DNA of 43,782 nucleotides from 70-18 sp041691815 (GTDB lineage Bacteria > Pseudomonadota > Alphaproteobacteria > Acetobacterales > Acetobacteraceae), in assembly GCA_041691815.1 (NCBI GenBank), contig JBEPTZ010000024.1, positions 1 through 43,782 on the forward strand. Direction: 5' to 3'. Below, piece after piece: positions 15,820 through 24,574 of this stretch. Numbering within the stretch: position 1 is the stretch's first letter; each line of letters begins with the position of its first letter. The translations under genes and the position numbers were made by a program. Below the pieces are notes generated by a model. It was given only the letters and a program-made list of their open reading frames with translations. It had not been told where the DNA came from and searched no databases.

Positions 15820-16576
15820 GAAGACCGGGCTCGAGGGCGGCCACCGCGACGGCAGCGCGCTGCTGGAATTCCAGAAGGTCAACACCTATTACGGCGACCT
15901 GCATGTGCTGAAGGATGTCGACTACTTCATCGGCAAGGGGGAGATTGTCTGCCTGCTCGGCGGCAATGCGTCCGGCAAGTCCACCACCATGAAGACCATC
16001 ATGGGGGTGGTGCGGCCGCAGACCGGTGAGGTGATCTATGACGGCAAGCCGATCAGCAAGATGTCGACCAATGACCGGGTGAAGCACGGCATCGCCCCAG
16101 TGCTGGAGGCACGGCGGCTGTTTCCGCGCATGACGGTGTACGAGAACCTGGAGCTTGGCGCCTATACCCAGCCGCGCGGGCCGCAATTCGACGAGGACCT
16201 GGAGCGGGTCTACGAATTGTTTCCGCGGGTGAAGGAGCGGCGCGACCAGATCTCCGGCACCTTGTCGGGCGGCGAGCAGCAGATGGTGGCGATCGGGCGG
16301 GCGCTGATGGCCAGGCCGCGGCTGATCTGCATGGACGAGCCGTCGATGGGGTTGTCGCCGCTGTTCGTGGAGCAGGTGTTCGACATCATCCAGACCATCA
16401 ACAAGCAGGGCACCACCATCTTCATGGTGGAGCAGAACGCCAACATGGCGCTGTCGATCGCCCATCGCGCCTATGTGCTGCAGACCGGCGTGGTGGTGCT
16501 GTCCGGCCCTGCCGCCGAGTTGCGCGAGAACGACGACATCAAGCAGGCCTATCTGGGCGAGATGAAAGTGGACTGA
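15812..16576 (+). CDS. livF: Branched-chain amino-acid ABC transporter ATP-binding protein, LivF type
   Basis: This 254-aa ATPase opens LLEFQKVNTYYGDLHVLKDVDYFI and has Walker A GGNASGKST, the Q-loop region APVLEARRLFPRMTVYENLELGAY, signature LSGGEQQMVAIGRALM and Walker B ICMDEPSMGLSP. It also has the LivF-typical VEQNANMAL. It would pair with the LivG half of the preceding fusion. The ATG at 15812 lies within the last codons of the fusion gene (8-base overlap), with GAAGGAACTGGAG upstream. Walker A has Ala-Ser in place of the more usual Gly-Ala or Gly-Ser, which is common in LivF. Confidence 0.92.
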   Translation: MLEKTGLEGGHRDGSALLEFQKVNTYYGDLHVLKDVDYFIGKGEIVCLLGGNASGKSTTMKTIMGVVRPQTGEVIYDGKPISKMSTNDRVKHGIAPVLEARRLFPRMTVYENLELGAYTQPRGPQFDEDLERVYELFPRVKERRDQISGTLSGGEQQMVAIGRALMARPRLICMDEPSMGLSPLFVEQVFDIIQTINKQGTTIFMVEQNANMALSIAHRAYVLQTGVVVLSGPAAELRENDDIKQAYLGEMKVD

Positions 16577-16589
16577 GGGCGGCCCGGCC

Positions 16590-17024
16590 TTGATTGGCGG
16601 TGTCGTGCTGCGCTTGTTCGGGCGGGATCGCTGCATTCGTGGCGGCCCGTTCGACGATTTTTGTCCGCCCGACATCGGGGTGTGCCTGGAGGCGCGGTCG
16701 ACCCGGGCGGGGAGTGCCAGCATTGCATTGCCGATCGCCGATTACGGGGTGCTGTCGCCGGCGGCGCTGGCGGATGGGCTGGTGGCGTTGCTGCTGGCGA
16801 TGCGGGCGGCGCCGGAGCGGGCGGTGTATATCGGCTGCCGGGCCGGGCTGGGGCGCACTGGCATGCTGATCGCCGCATTGGCGAAGCTGGCGGGGCAGGG
16901 CGATCCGGTCGGCTGGACCCGGGTTCACTACGACCCGCGCGCGGTGGAAACGGCGGCGCAGGAGCAGGCGGTGGCGGTGCTCGATGTGCCATCGATCTGG
17001 CGGCGGGTGGAGGAGGCGGGATGA
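16590..17024 (+). CDS. Small protein-tyrosine/dual-specificity phosphatase-like protein
   Basis: This 144-aa protein contains a phosphatase loop, VYIGCRAGLGRTGM, with Cys83 and Arg89 in C-x5-R spacing. The residue before the cysteine is Gly instead of the nearly invariant His. LPIADYGVLSP with Asp51 sits where a dual-specificity phosphatase has its general-acid loop. This suggests an active but variant phosphatase; the substrate is unknown. There is no ATG: the TTG at 16590 follows an AGGGCGG site, and an in-frame GTG at 16605 is an alternative. It follows livF closely and overlaps the GST start by four bases. Confidence 0.68.
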   Translation: MIGGVVLRLFGRDRCIRGGPFDDFCPPDIGVCLEARSTRAGSASIALPIADYGVLSPAALADGLVALLLAMRAAPERAVYIGCRAGLGRTGMLIAALAKLAGQGDPVGWTRVHYDPRAVETAAQEQAVAVLDVPSIWRRVEEAG

Positions 17025-17659
17025 CCCTGGCGCTGTACTATTACCCCGGCAACGCCAGTCTGCTGCCGCATATGGTGCTGCGCGAGATGACGGTGCCGTT
17101 CGAGTTGCGGCTGGTGGATCGCGCGACCGAGGCGCAACGCAGCCCTGGCTATCTGCGGGTCAATCCGAACGGGCTGATCCCGGCGCTGATGGATGGCGAT
17201 ATCGTGCTGTACGAGGCGGCGGCGATCGTGTTGCACCTGGTGGAGCGGTTTCCCGCCGCCGGGCTCTCGCCGCCGGTCGGCACCGCGGCACGGGCGCAGT
17301 TGCTGAAATGGATGGTGCATCTGAGCAATACGCCGCAGGCGCAGTTCATGGCGTGGTTCTACCCGGAAAAATTCACCGCCGAGGCCGGCTGCCTTGCGGC
17401 GGTGAAGCAGGGCGCGCGGGTGCGGCTGGAGCGGATGTTCGAGATCATCGCCGGCGAACTCGGCGAGGCGCCGTATCTGCTGGGCGAACGGTTCTCGGCG
17501 GCCGATCTGTTCCTGTTCATGCTGGTGCGCTGGGGTCGCAACATGCCGCGTCCGGCGCGCACCTGGCCGGCGCTGGCGGCGCATGCGGCACGCGTCTGGG
17601 CGCGGCCGGCGGTGCAGCAGGCTTTCGCCGCCGAGGGTATTGCCGATGGGCCATACTGA
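17021..17659 (+). CDS. Glutathione S-transferase family protein
   Basis: This 212-aa protein has a thioredoxin-like N-terminal domain opening LALYYYPGNASLLPHMVLREM. The cis-proline region NPNGLIPALMDGDIVLYEAAAIVLHLVERF (about residues 46-75) binds the gamma-glutamyl part of glutathione. An all-helical C-terminal domain contains LLGERFSAADLFLFMLVRWG. The usual catalytic Ser/Tyr position is taken by the YPGNAS segment. The start overlaps the phosphatase-like stop (ATGA) and follows GGAGGAGGCGGG, so the two are translationally coupled. The substrate is unknown. Confidence 0.87.
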   Translation: MTLALYYYPGNASLLPHMVLREMTVPFELRLVDRATEAQRSPGYLRVNPNGLIPALMDGDIVLYEAAAIVLHLVERFPAAGLSPPVGTAARAQLLKWMVHLSNTPQAQFMAWFYPEKFTAEAGCLAAVKQGARVRLERMFEIIAGELGEAPYLLGERFSAADLFLFMLVRWGRNMPRPARTWPALAAHAARVWARPAVQQAFAAEGIADGPY

Positions 17660-17752
17660 CGGCGGTGAGTTCCGCGCGCCATTGCATTGGCAGCGCCGGC
17701 AGGTGGTGGCAAGAAACTGGAACCGGGCAGGGCGCCCGCTTGGGAGAGAGTG

Positions 17753-18781
17753 ATGCGACTCGGCAGACGATCGGTTTTGGCAATGGCGGGTGCGGCGGTC
17801 GCCGCCTCGCCGCTGGGCGCCGGGCGGGCGCGGGCGACGGGCAAGATCACGCTGGGCATGCTGCATACGCTGTCGCCGGCGCCGTTCTACCTGGCGCAGG
17901 AGCGCGGCTATTTTCGCGATGCCGGGGTGGAGGTGGTGTTCCGCTACTTCCAGGCGGCACAGCCGATCTCGGCGGCGGCGGTGGCCGGCGATATCGATGT
18001 CGGGGTGACGGCGCTCACCGGCGGGTTTTTCGCGCTGGCCGGCAAGGGTGAGTTGAAGGTGATCGGCGGCGCGCTGCATGAGCAGAACGGCTATCACCTG
18101 ACCGCGGTGCTGGCCTCGAAGAAGGCATATGATGCCGGGCTGACCTCGCTGAAGCAGCTGGCCGGACACAGCTTCGGGATCACCCAGTATGGCTCTTCGT
18201 TCCATTATATGGTCGGGCGGCTGGCGGAGATCGAAGGGTTCGACATGAAGAGCCTGACCCTGCGGCCGCTGCAGGGGATCGCCAACATGGTGGCCGCGGT
18301 GCGCAGCGGGCAGATCGATGCGACCATGGCGATCGCCTCGATGGCGCTGCCGGCCGAGGCCAGCGGGGACGCGAAGATCATCGGCTGGGTTGGCGATGTG
18401 CTGCCGTACCAGATCACCGCGCTGTTCGCCTCGGGCGCGGTGGTGAAGCAGCGGCCGGCGGATGTGAAGGCGTTCTGCGCCGGCTACCAGAAGGGCATCG
18501 CCGATTATCGCGCTGCCTTCCTGACCTTCGATGCGCAGCACAACAAGATCTATGGCGCCGCGACCGAAGCGGCGATCGCCGATATCACCAAATACGTGTT
18601 CATCGGCGACCCCAAGGCGGAGCAGAAGATCAAGGCCGGGATCGGCTGGTATGATTTGGGCGGCGCGCTCGATGTCGCCGATGTGCGCCGGCAACTGGCC
18701 TGGTACGAGGCGCAGGGCATGGTGAAGGGCAAGGTGGACGCCGACGCGATCATCGACACCGGGTTTCTGCCGACGCGATGA
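17753..18781 (+). CDS. ABC transporter substrate-binding protein, NMT1/SsuA/TauA-like
   Basis: This 342-aa periplasmic binding protein begins with a Tat-like signal, MRLGRRSVLAMAGAAVAASPLGAGRARAT (RR-S-V-L). The mature part opens with KITLGMLHTLSPAPFYLAQERGYFRDAGVEVVF and continues with AAAVAGDIDVGVTALTGGFFALAGKG, the pattern of NMT1/THI5-like and SsuA/TauA proteins that bind sulfonates, nitrate, pyrimidine precursors or aromatic acids. The ligand cannot be assigned. The gene starts an importer operon; its stop overlaps the ATPase start (ATGA). Confidence 0.87.
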   Translation: MRLGRRSVLAMAGAAVAASPLGAGRARATGKITLGMLHTLSPAPFYLAQERGYFRDAGVEVVFRYFQAAQPISAAAVAGDIDVGVTALTGGFFALAGKGELKVIGGALHEQNGYHLTAVLASKKAYDAGLTSLKQLAGHSFGITQYGSSFHYMVGRLAEIEGFDMKSLTLRPLQGIANMVAAVRSGQIDATMAIASMALPAEASGDAKIIGWVGDVLPYQITALFASGAVVKQRPADVKAFCAGYQKGIADYRAAFLTFDAQHNKIYGAATEAAIADITKYVFIGDPKAEQKIKAGIGWYDLGGALDVADVRRQLAWYEAQGMVKGKVDADAIIDTGFLPTR

Positions 18782-19575
18782 GTCCTGCGGCCCGCACGAG
18801 TTCGGCGGTGCGGCTGGCGCTGCATGGCGTCAGCCACGCCTTCGGGGGGTTGCGGGTGCTGGACGGCATCGAGTTGGAGGCGCGGCCGGGTGAGGTGACG
18901 GTGCTGATCGGGCCATCCGGTTGCGGCAAGTCGACGCTGCTGGCGATCCTCGGCGGCATGCTGGCGCCGGGGCAGGGGCGGGTGGTGATGGACGGTGCGG
19001 TGGCGCCGGATTGCCTGAACGCGCTGACCTATGTGTTCCAGGATTTCGCGCTGCTGCCGTGGCGCAGCGTTGCCGGCAACGTGGCGCTGGTGCTGGAGGG
19101 CAGCCGGCTGTCGCGGGCCGAGCGGGCGGCGCGGGTCGCCGAGGTGCTGGAAATCACCGGGCTGGCGGAGTTTGCCGGCGCCTGGCCACGGCAGCTTTCC
19201 GGCGGCATGCGCCAGCGGGTCGGCATCGCCCGCGCGCTGGCGGTGCGGCCGGCGGTGCTGCTGATGGACGAGCCGCTGTCGGCGCTGGACGCGCAGACCC
19301 GCGGGCTGCTGCTGGATGAGTTCGCCGAGACCATCGCGCGGCTGGGGGTCACCACCGTCTACGTCACCCATAACCTGGCCGAGGCGGTGCGGCTGGGGCA
19401 GCAGGTGGTGGTGCTCTCGCGGCGGCCGGGGCGGATTCGCGAGATCGTGCGGATCGATCGGCCGCTGAACGGCAGGGCGGCGGATGATGCCGATCTGCTG
19501 GCGATCGAGCAGCATCTGTGGGCGATGATCCGCGACGACGCCGCCCAGGCGGATCGGGAGCGGGTGAATGGCTGA
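18778..19575 (+). CDS. ABC transporter ATP-binding protein, SsuB/TauB-like
   Basis: This 265-aa ATPase has Walker A GPSGCGKST, Q-loop YVFQDFALLPWRSVAGNV, signature LSGGMRQRVGIARAL and Walker B LLMDEPLSALDAQT, then the switch His in VYVTHNLAEAV. The LLPW and THNLAEAVRL segments are typical of nitrate/sulfonate/taurine importers. It overlaps the preceding binding protein by four bases and the following permease by eight, so all three are one translationally coupled unit. Confidence 0.9.
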   Translation: MSPAARTSSAVRLALHGVSHAFGGLRVLDGIELEARPGEVTVLIGPSGCGKSTLLAILGGMLAPGQGRVVMDGAVAPDCLNALTYVFQDFALLPWRSVAGNVALVLEGSRLSRAERAARVAEVLEITGLAEFAGAWPRQLSGGMRQRVGIARALAVRPAVLLMDEPLSALDAQTRGLLLDEFAETIARLGVTTVYVTHNLAEAVRLGQQVVVLSRRPGRIREIVRIDRPLNGRAADDADLLAIEQHLWAMIRDDAAQADRERVNG

Positions 19576-20347
19576 CATTCGGTTCCGCGCCGGGGGGTTC
19601 GCGCCGCGCGATATCCCGGTGGCCTCGGTGGCGACCCTGGTGGTGTGCGTGCTGCTGTGGCAGGGCGGGGCGGCGGCGGGGTGGATTTCGACCAAGTTTC
19701 TGCCGACGCCGTGGGCGATCGCGCAGGCGCTGTATGCGCTGGCGGTGAGTGGCGAGTTATGGGCGAACCTTTCGATCAGCCTGCAGCGGCTGGCGATCGG
19801 TTGGTCGATCGGCACTGCGGCCGGGCTGGTGGTTGGGCTGGTGGTTGGGCTGTTCACGCTGGCGCGCTCGCCGGGCATGGCGGTGGTCTCGGCGCTGTTC
19901 CCGATCCCGAAGATCGCGCTGGTGCCGCTGTTCATCATCTGGTTCGGCATCGGCGAGGGCTCGAAGATCGTGACCCTGGCGTTTGGGGTGTTTTTCCCCA
20001 CCGTGATCAACGTGGTGGCCGGGGTGGACGCGGTGCCGCGCAACCTGATCCGCATGGGGCAGAGCTTCGGGCTGTCGTGGTGGGCGGTGGTGCGTAAGAT
20101 CGTATTACCCGGGGCGCTGCCGACGATTCTCGCAGGCTTTCGCATCACCGTATCGATTGCCATCGTGCTGCTGGTGGCAGCCGAGATGATCGGCGCCGAG
20201 AAGGGCATTGGCGCCTTCGTGCTGGCCGCCGGCAACCTCTACGACACCGACAACCTGCTGGCCGGCATCGTGCTGCTGAGTGCGATGGGGCTGGCGGCGT
20301 CGTGGGTTATCGGGCGGCTGGAGAAGTGGTTCCTGCGGTGGCGGTAG
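19568..20347 (+). CDS. ABC transporter permease, SsuC/TauC-like
   Basis: This 259-aa permease has about six helices. It shows the family segments FLPTPWAIAQALYALAVSGELWANLSISLQRLAIGW and FPIPKIALVPLFIIWFGIGEGSKI, and the coupling loop RNLIRMGQSFGLSWWAVVRKIVLPGALPTILAGFR. With the ATPase and binding protein upstream it completes an importer of the nitrate/sulfonate/taurine group. Its stop is one base from the stop of the convergent dehydrogenase gene, which leaves no room for a separate terminator. Confidence 0.9.
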   Translation: MADIRFRAGGFAPRDIPVASVATLVVCVLLWQGGAAAGWISTKFLPTPWAIAQALYALAVSGELWANLSISLQRLAIGWSIGTAAGLVVGLVVGLFTLARSPGMAVVSALFPIPKIALVPLFIIWFGIGEGSKIVTLAFGVFFPTVINVVAGVDAVPRNLIRMGQSFGLSWWAVVRKIVLPGALPTILAGFRITVSIAIVLLVAAEMIGAEKGIGAFVLAAGNLYDTDNLLAGIVLLSAMGLAASWVIGRLEKWFLRWR

Positions 20348-20348
20348 T

Positions 20349-21440
20349 CTAAACCGGCTTGGCCGGGTGCAGGTTGATGCCGCGCAGCACCTCGCAGACC
20401 GCCCTCGTCACCTCCCTGGTGGTGGCCGAGCCGCCGATATCCGGAGTCAGGATGCCGGCGGCGCAGACCTGTTCCACCGCGTCCATCAGCACCGCGGCGG
20501 CCTGGCGTTCGCCGAGATGGTCGAGCATCAGGGCGGCGGTCCAGAAACTCGCCACCGGGTTGGCGATGCCCTTGCCGGTGATGTCGAAGGCGCTGCCGTG
20601 GATCGGCTCGAACATCGAGGGGTAGCGGCGCTCGGGGTCGACGTTGCCGGTGGGCGCCACGCCGAGGCTGCCGGCCAGCGCGGCGGCGAGGTCGGAGAGG
20701 ATGTCGGCGTGCAGGTTGGTGGCCACCACGGTGTCGATCGAGCGCGGCTTGCGGACCATGCGCATGGTCATCGCGTCGACCAGCTCCTTGTCCCAGGTCA
20801 CGTCCGGGAAGTCCTTCGCCACCTCGGCGGCGATCTCGTCCCACATCACCATGCCGAAGCGCTGGGCGTTGGATTTGGTGACCACGGTGAGCAGCTTGCG
20901 CGGGCGCGCCTGGGCGGCGGCGAAGGCGTAGCGCATGATCCGCTCGACGCCGACGCGGGTGAAGATCGCCACCTCGGTGGCCACCTCCTCGGGCAGGCCG
21001 CGATGGGCGCGGCCGCCATGGCCGGCGTATTCGCCCTCGCTGTTCTCGCGGATGATCAGCCAGTCGAGGTCCTCCGGTCCGACATCGCGCAGCGGCGAGA
21101 CGACGCCGGGCAGGATGCGGGTGGGGCGGACGTTGGCGTACTGGTCGAAGCCCTGGGCGATCGGCAGGCGCAGGCCCCAGAGCGAGAGATGGTCGGGTAC
21201 ATCGGGGGCACCGACGGCGCCGAAATAGATCGCATCCATGCCGCGCAGCAGGTCGAGCCCGCCTTCGGGGATGTAGACGCCGGTGGCCTTGTAGCGGGCC
21301 GAACTCCAGTCGAGATGGGTGACATCGAGGCGGAAGCCGCCGTCGCGCGAGGCCAGGGCGTCCAGCGCCTCCAGGCCGGCGCCGATCACTTCCGGGCCGA
21401 TGCCGTCGGCTGGGATGGAGGCGATACGATGGACGCGCAT
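20349..21440 (-). CDS. Tartrate / D-malate dehydrogenase-type beta-decarboxylating dehydrogenase
   Basis: This 363-aa NAD-dependent dehydrogenase belongs to the isocitrate/isopropylmalate family. It opens RIASIPADGIGPEVIGAGLEAL and has the GAVGAPDVPDHLSLWGLRLPI segment, substrate arginines in QYANVRPTRIL, IIRENSEGEYAGHGGR and MFEPIHGSAFDITGKGIANPVASFWTAALML. The phenylalanine/serine context and ENSEGEYAG fit the tartrate dehydrogenase/decarboxylase or D-malate branch better than LeuB, but the substrate is inferred. The start at 21440 follows CCAGGAG. The gene is convergent with the importer permease, so a functional link to that importer is not shown by operon structure. Confidence 0.85.
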   Translation of the reverse strand: MRVHRIASIPADGIGPEVIGAGLEALDALASRDGGFRLDVTHLDWSSARYKATGVYIPEGGLDLLRGMDAIYFGAVGAPDVPDHLSLWGLRLPIAQGFDQYANVRPTRILPGVVSPLRDVGPEDLDWLIIRENSEGEYAGHGGRAHRGLPEEVATEVAIFTRVGVERIMRYAFAAAQARPRKLLTVVTKSNAQRFGMVMWDEIAAEVAKDFPDVTWDKELVDAMTMRMVRKPRSIDTVVATNLHADILSDLAAALAGSLGVAPTGNVDPERRYPSMFEPIHGSAFDITGKGIANPVASFWTAALMLDHLGERQAAAVLMDAVEQVCAAGILTPDIGGSATTREVTRAVCEVLRGINLHPAKPV

Positions 21441-21495
21441 GGCGGGACTCCTGGCCGGAAACGACGCGGTACAGTGCCGCGCCGGGGGACCGGGA

Positions 21496-21708
21496 TCAAT
21501 CCGCCGCGGCGCGCTGCATCGCGACATGCGAGGCGATGACCACGGACGCCAACGTGCCCGGCCCTTCGCTGCGCGTCACCAGCGAGCGCAGGAGCAGGCC
21601 GCGCCCCGCCGCCAGGCGTTGCAGCAGACAGAACACCCGGCGGTGCACCGCGAACTCGATTGCTGGTGCCAGGATGAAGATGGTCACCGCCTGCAACCAG
21701 AATGGCAT
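21496..21708 (-). pseudogene. Short possible membrane-protein remnant
   Basis: A 70-codon frame reads MPFWLQAVTIFILAPAIEF, one plausible membrane helix, followed by an arginine-rich part and a second moderately hydrophobic stretch (GTLASVVIASHVAM). The pattern, including GRGLLLRSLVTRSEGPG, recalls the N-terminal part of MscS-type mechanosensitive channels, but the pore domain is missing and there is no ribosome site. It may be a decayed fragment or chance. The orientation matches the dehydrogenase gene 55 bases downstream. Confidence 0.25.
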
Positions 21709-22062
21709 CCGGCCGAGATGGTGCGCTTTTCACTCGGTGAGATAGACCGTGCGTCCATGCAAATGCTGCGTTGGCAAGTCTTTCTCTGGCGTTGTTGGTA
21801 GGTGCCCTGCGCCCGGTGCGGCGGGCGGGGTCGGCCTGGGCGACGTCTGGCGCTGGGGTCTGGGCCCGGCCGTGGCGAACCGGCGGTGGCGCGCCGCTGG
21901 CCGCAACATAGTGCCGATCGCCGGCCAACGCAGGCCGGGGACTTGCCGAGCGCGGTGGACTGCGGCCATTCTCTCGCCATGACGCGTTGGTGGAGCGTCG
22001 GCGCCCGGGGGGGCCGGCAAGATCATCATCGCTCCGAAGAGCACCATCTGGGGACCGTATCG
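21709..22062. other. Intergenic region before the dipeptide-type importer
   Basis: About 350 bases have no convincing gene. The frames open here are rich in Arg, Pro and Ala and lack ribosome sites. The region presumably carries the promoter of the importer, but I cannot point to a clear hexamer pair. A GGGGA stretch about ten bases before 22063 can serve as the ribosome site. Confidence 0.45.
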
Positions 22063-23604
22063 ATGCGCAATTTATTGATGGCGACACTCGCCGCACTGCC
22101 GTTGTCAGTTAGCGCGCTGGCGCTGATCACGCCGCCCGCCCATGCCCAGGACGCTCCGACCCAGACTTTGCGGATCGCCCTGCGCGAGGACGCCGACATG
22201 CTGGACCCGACGCTGGCGCGCACCTATGTCGGGCGCATCGTGTTCGCCGGGCTGTGCGACAAGCTGTTCGACATCGACGCCAAGCTGAACGTGGTGCCGC
22301 AACTGGCCACCAGCTACGAGTGGACCGACCCGAAGACGCTGGTGATCAAGCTGCGCGATGGCGTCACCTTCCAGGATGGCGAGAAGCTGGATGCCGAGGC
22401 GGTGAAATACAGCCTGATGCGCCACCTCACCATGCCGGGAAGCTCGCGCCGCTCGGAGATTTCCAGCATGCAGAGCGTCGAGGTCGTCGATCCGCTGACC
22501 ATCAAGATCCAGCTAAAGGCGCCGAACTCGCCGTTCCTGGCCGCCCTCACCGACCGCGCCGGCATGATCGTGGCGCCGAAGGTGGCGGAGAAGGAGGGCA
22601 AGAATTTCGGGCTGCACCCGGTCTGCGCCGGGCCGTACAAGTTCACCGAGCGGGTCAGCCAGGACCGCATCGTGCTCGACCGCTATCCCGGCTACTGGAA
22701 CGCCGCCAACCAGCATTTCGCGCGGGTGATCTACCAGCCGATCGTCGACGCCTCGATCCGGGTGGCCAATCTGCGGGCCGGCGCCATCGACCTGTCGGAA
22801 CAGATCGTGCCGAGCGACGTGGACACCGTGAAGCAGGACCCGAAGCTGCAACTGGTGATCTCGCCGGGCCTTGGCTACAACAGCATCAACTTCAACCTTG
22901 CCTCCGGCCCGCGCGCCAACACGCCGCTGGGGCAGAACGCCCTGGTGCGCAAGGCGTTCGAACTGGCGATCGACCGCCAGGCGCTGGTGCAGGTGGTGTA
23001 TAATGGGATGTATCCGGTGACCGCCCAGGCGGTGCCGTCGGCCAGCCCGTATTATGCGCCGGATGTGAAGCCGCCGGCCCGCGACGTAGCCAAGGCCAAG
23101 GCGCTGCTGGCCCAGGCGCATGTGAAAACGCCGGTGGTGGTGCATCTGATGACGCCCAACTCGCCGGACGTGCAGCAGCTCGCAGTGGTGATGCAGTCGA
23201 TGGCCGCCGAGGCCGGGTTCGATATCAAGATCGACAGCACCGAGTTCGCCACCTCGCTGGGGGCGGCCGACCGCGGCGATTTCGAGGCGTTCCTGATCGG
23301 CTGGTCCGGCCGCTCGGACCCGGACGGCAACCTGTACAGCTTCCTGCATACCGGCGCGCCGCTGAACTATGCGCATTACTCCAACAAAGAGGTGGATGCC
23401 TGGCTCGACGAAGCCCGCGCTGCCACCGATGTTGCGGCGCGGCGGACCATCTACGGCAAGATTGCGGCACAGGAGGAAGCCGACCTGCCGATCATGTATC
23501 TGTATTCGGCCACCAACATCGTCGGCATGACCAAGAAGCTGTCGGGCTTCCAGCCGGTGGCGGACGGCATGATCCGGCTGACCGGGATGAAGCTGGCAAA
23601 ATGA
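22063..23604 (+). CDS. ABC transporter substrate-binding protein, dipeptide/oligopeptide type (DppA-like)
   Basis: This 513-aa periplasmic type-II (SBP_bac_5) binding protein has a Sec signal, MRNLLMATLAALPLSVSALALITPPAHAQDA, cleaved near AHA-Q. Family segments are LRIALREDADMLDPTLARTYVGRIVFAGLCDKLFDID, PQLATSYEWTDPKTLVIKLRDGVTFQDGEKLDAEAVKYSL, GAGPYKF-like CAGPYKFTERVSQDRIVLDRYPGYW and NFNLASGPRANTPLGQNALVRKAFELAIDR. It captures peptides, glutathione, nickel chelates or sugars depending on the member; the ligand here is open. A permease pair follows directly. Confidence 0.9.
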   Translation: MRNLLMATLAALPLSVSALALITPPAHAQDAPTQTLRIALREDADMLDPTLARTYVGRIVFAGLCDKLFDIDAKLNVVPQLATSYEWTDPKTLVIKLRDGVTFQDGEKLDAEAVKYSLMRHLTMPGSSRRSEISSMQSVEVVDPLTIKIQLKAPNSPFLAALTDRAGMIVAPKVAEKEGKNFGLHPVCAGPYKFTERVSQDRIVLDRYPGYWNAANQHFARVIYQPIVDASIRVANLRAGAIDLSEQIVPSDVDTVKQDPKLQLVISPGLGYNSINFNLASGPRANTPLGQNALVRKAFELAIDRQALVQVVYNGMYPVTAQAVPSASPYYAPDVKPPARDVAKAKALLAQAHVKTPVVVHLMTPNSPDVQQLAVVMQSMAAEAGFDIKIDSTEFATSLGAADRGDFEAFLIGWSGRSDPDGNLYSFLHTGAPLNYAHYSNKEVDAWLDEARAATDVAARRTIYGKIAAQEEADLPIMYLYSATNIVGMTKKLSGFQPVADGMIRLTGMKLAK

Positions 23605-23629
23605 GCGGGCGGCAGGGCCGGCAGCAGCG

Positions 23630-24574
23630 ATGAAGGGGCATCTGGGCAAACGCATCGCGCAGGTGATCCCGACGCTGCTGCTGGTCAGCATCATGGTGTT
23701 CTGCCTGCAGCAGTTGATGCCCGGCGACCCGGCATTGGTGCTGGCCGGTGAGGAGCAGGACCCGGTGGTGGTGGCGCAGATCCGCAAGGAACTCTGGCTC
23801 GACCGGCCGCTGGTGGTGCAGTACGGGCATTGGATCGGCAATCTCGTGCAGGGCAATCTCGGCTACTCGTGGCGCATCCGCCAGCCGGTGATCCAACTGG
23901 TGGAGACCAAGCTGCCGGTCACGCTGCAACTCGGGGTGATGGCGTTCCTGATCGCGGTGCTGATCGGCGTGCCGATGGGGGTGCTGTCGGCGGTGAAGAA
24001 GAACACCGTCTGGGACTACCTGGCCAACGGCATCGGGCTGGCCGGGCTGTCGACGCCGAATTTCTGGCTCGGCATCATGCTGATCCTGCTGGTCTCGGTG
24101 AAGCTCGGCTGGCTGCCGCCCTCCGGCTACGTGCCGCTCACTGAGGACTGGCGACAATCACTCGCCACCACCATCATGCCGGCCTTCGTGCTGGGCAACG
24201 CCATTGCCGCGGTGCTGATGCGCCACACCCGCAGCGCCATGCTGACCGCGATGGAGCAGGATTACGTGCGCACCGCGCGCGCCAAGGGCCTGAAGGAACT
24301 GGCGGTGATCCTGCGCCACGCGCTGCGCAACGCGCTGGTGCCGGTGGTGACGCTGGGGGCGCTGGAACTCGGCACCCTGCTCTCCGGCGCGGTGCTGACC
24401 GAGCAGGTGTTCTCGATCCCCGGCTTCGGCAAGCTGATCGTCGATGCGGTGTTCAACCGCGACTATCCGGTGGTGCAAGGCGTGGTGCTGGTCACCGCCA
24501 CCATCTACGTGATGCTCAACCTGCTGGCCGACGTGCTCTATGTGCTGATCAACCCGAGGCTGCGCGGGCTATGA
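23630..24574 (+). CDS. ABC transporter permease, DppB-like
   Basis: This 314-aa permease has about six helices. It opens GKRIAQVIPTLLLVSIMVFCLQQLMPGDPALVLAGEEQ, typical of DppB/OppB, and has the coupling loop EQDYVRTARAKGLKELAVILRHALRNALVPVVT and the ending GAVLTEQVFSIPGFGKLIVDAVFNRDYPVVQG. The ATG lies 25 bases after the binding-protein stop. Its last codons overlap the DppC-like start by four bases (ATGA). Confidence 0.92.
   Translation: MKGHLGKRIAQVIPTLLLVSIMVFCLQQLMPGDPALVLAGEEQDPVVVAQIRKELWLDRPLVVQYGHWIGNLVQGNLGYSWRIRQPVIQLVETKLPVTLQLGVMAFLIAVLIGVPMGVLSAVKKNTVWDYLANGIGLAGLSTPNFWLGIMLILLVSVKLGWLPPSGYVPLTEDWRQSLATTIMPAFVLGNAIAAVLMRHTRSAMLTAMEQDYVRTARAKGLKELAVILRHALRNALVPVVTLGALELGTLLSGAVLTEQVFSIPGFGKLIVDAVFNRDYPVVQGVVLVTATIYVMLNLLADVLYVLINPRLRGL

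Noticed and set aside
12874..15885. A 1003-codon open frame on the minus strand opposite the liv-type operon
   Set aside because: It is the antisense of strongly supported transporter genes, rich in His, Gln, Arg and Asp in the pattern of GC-rich shadow frames, and has no recognisable domain.
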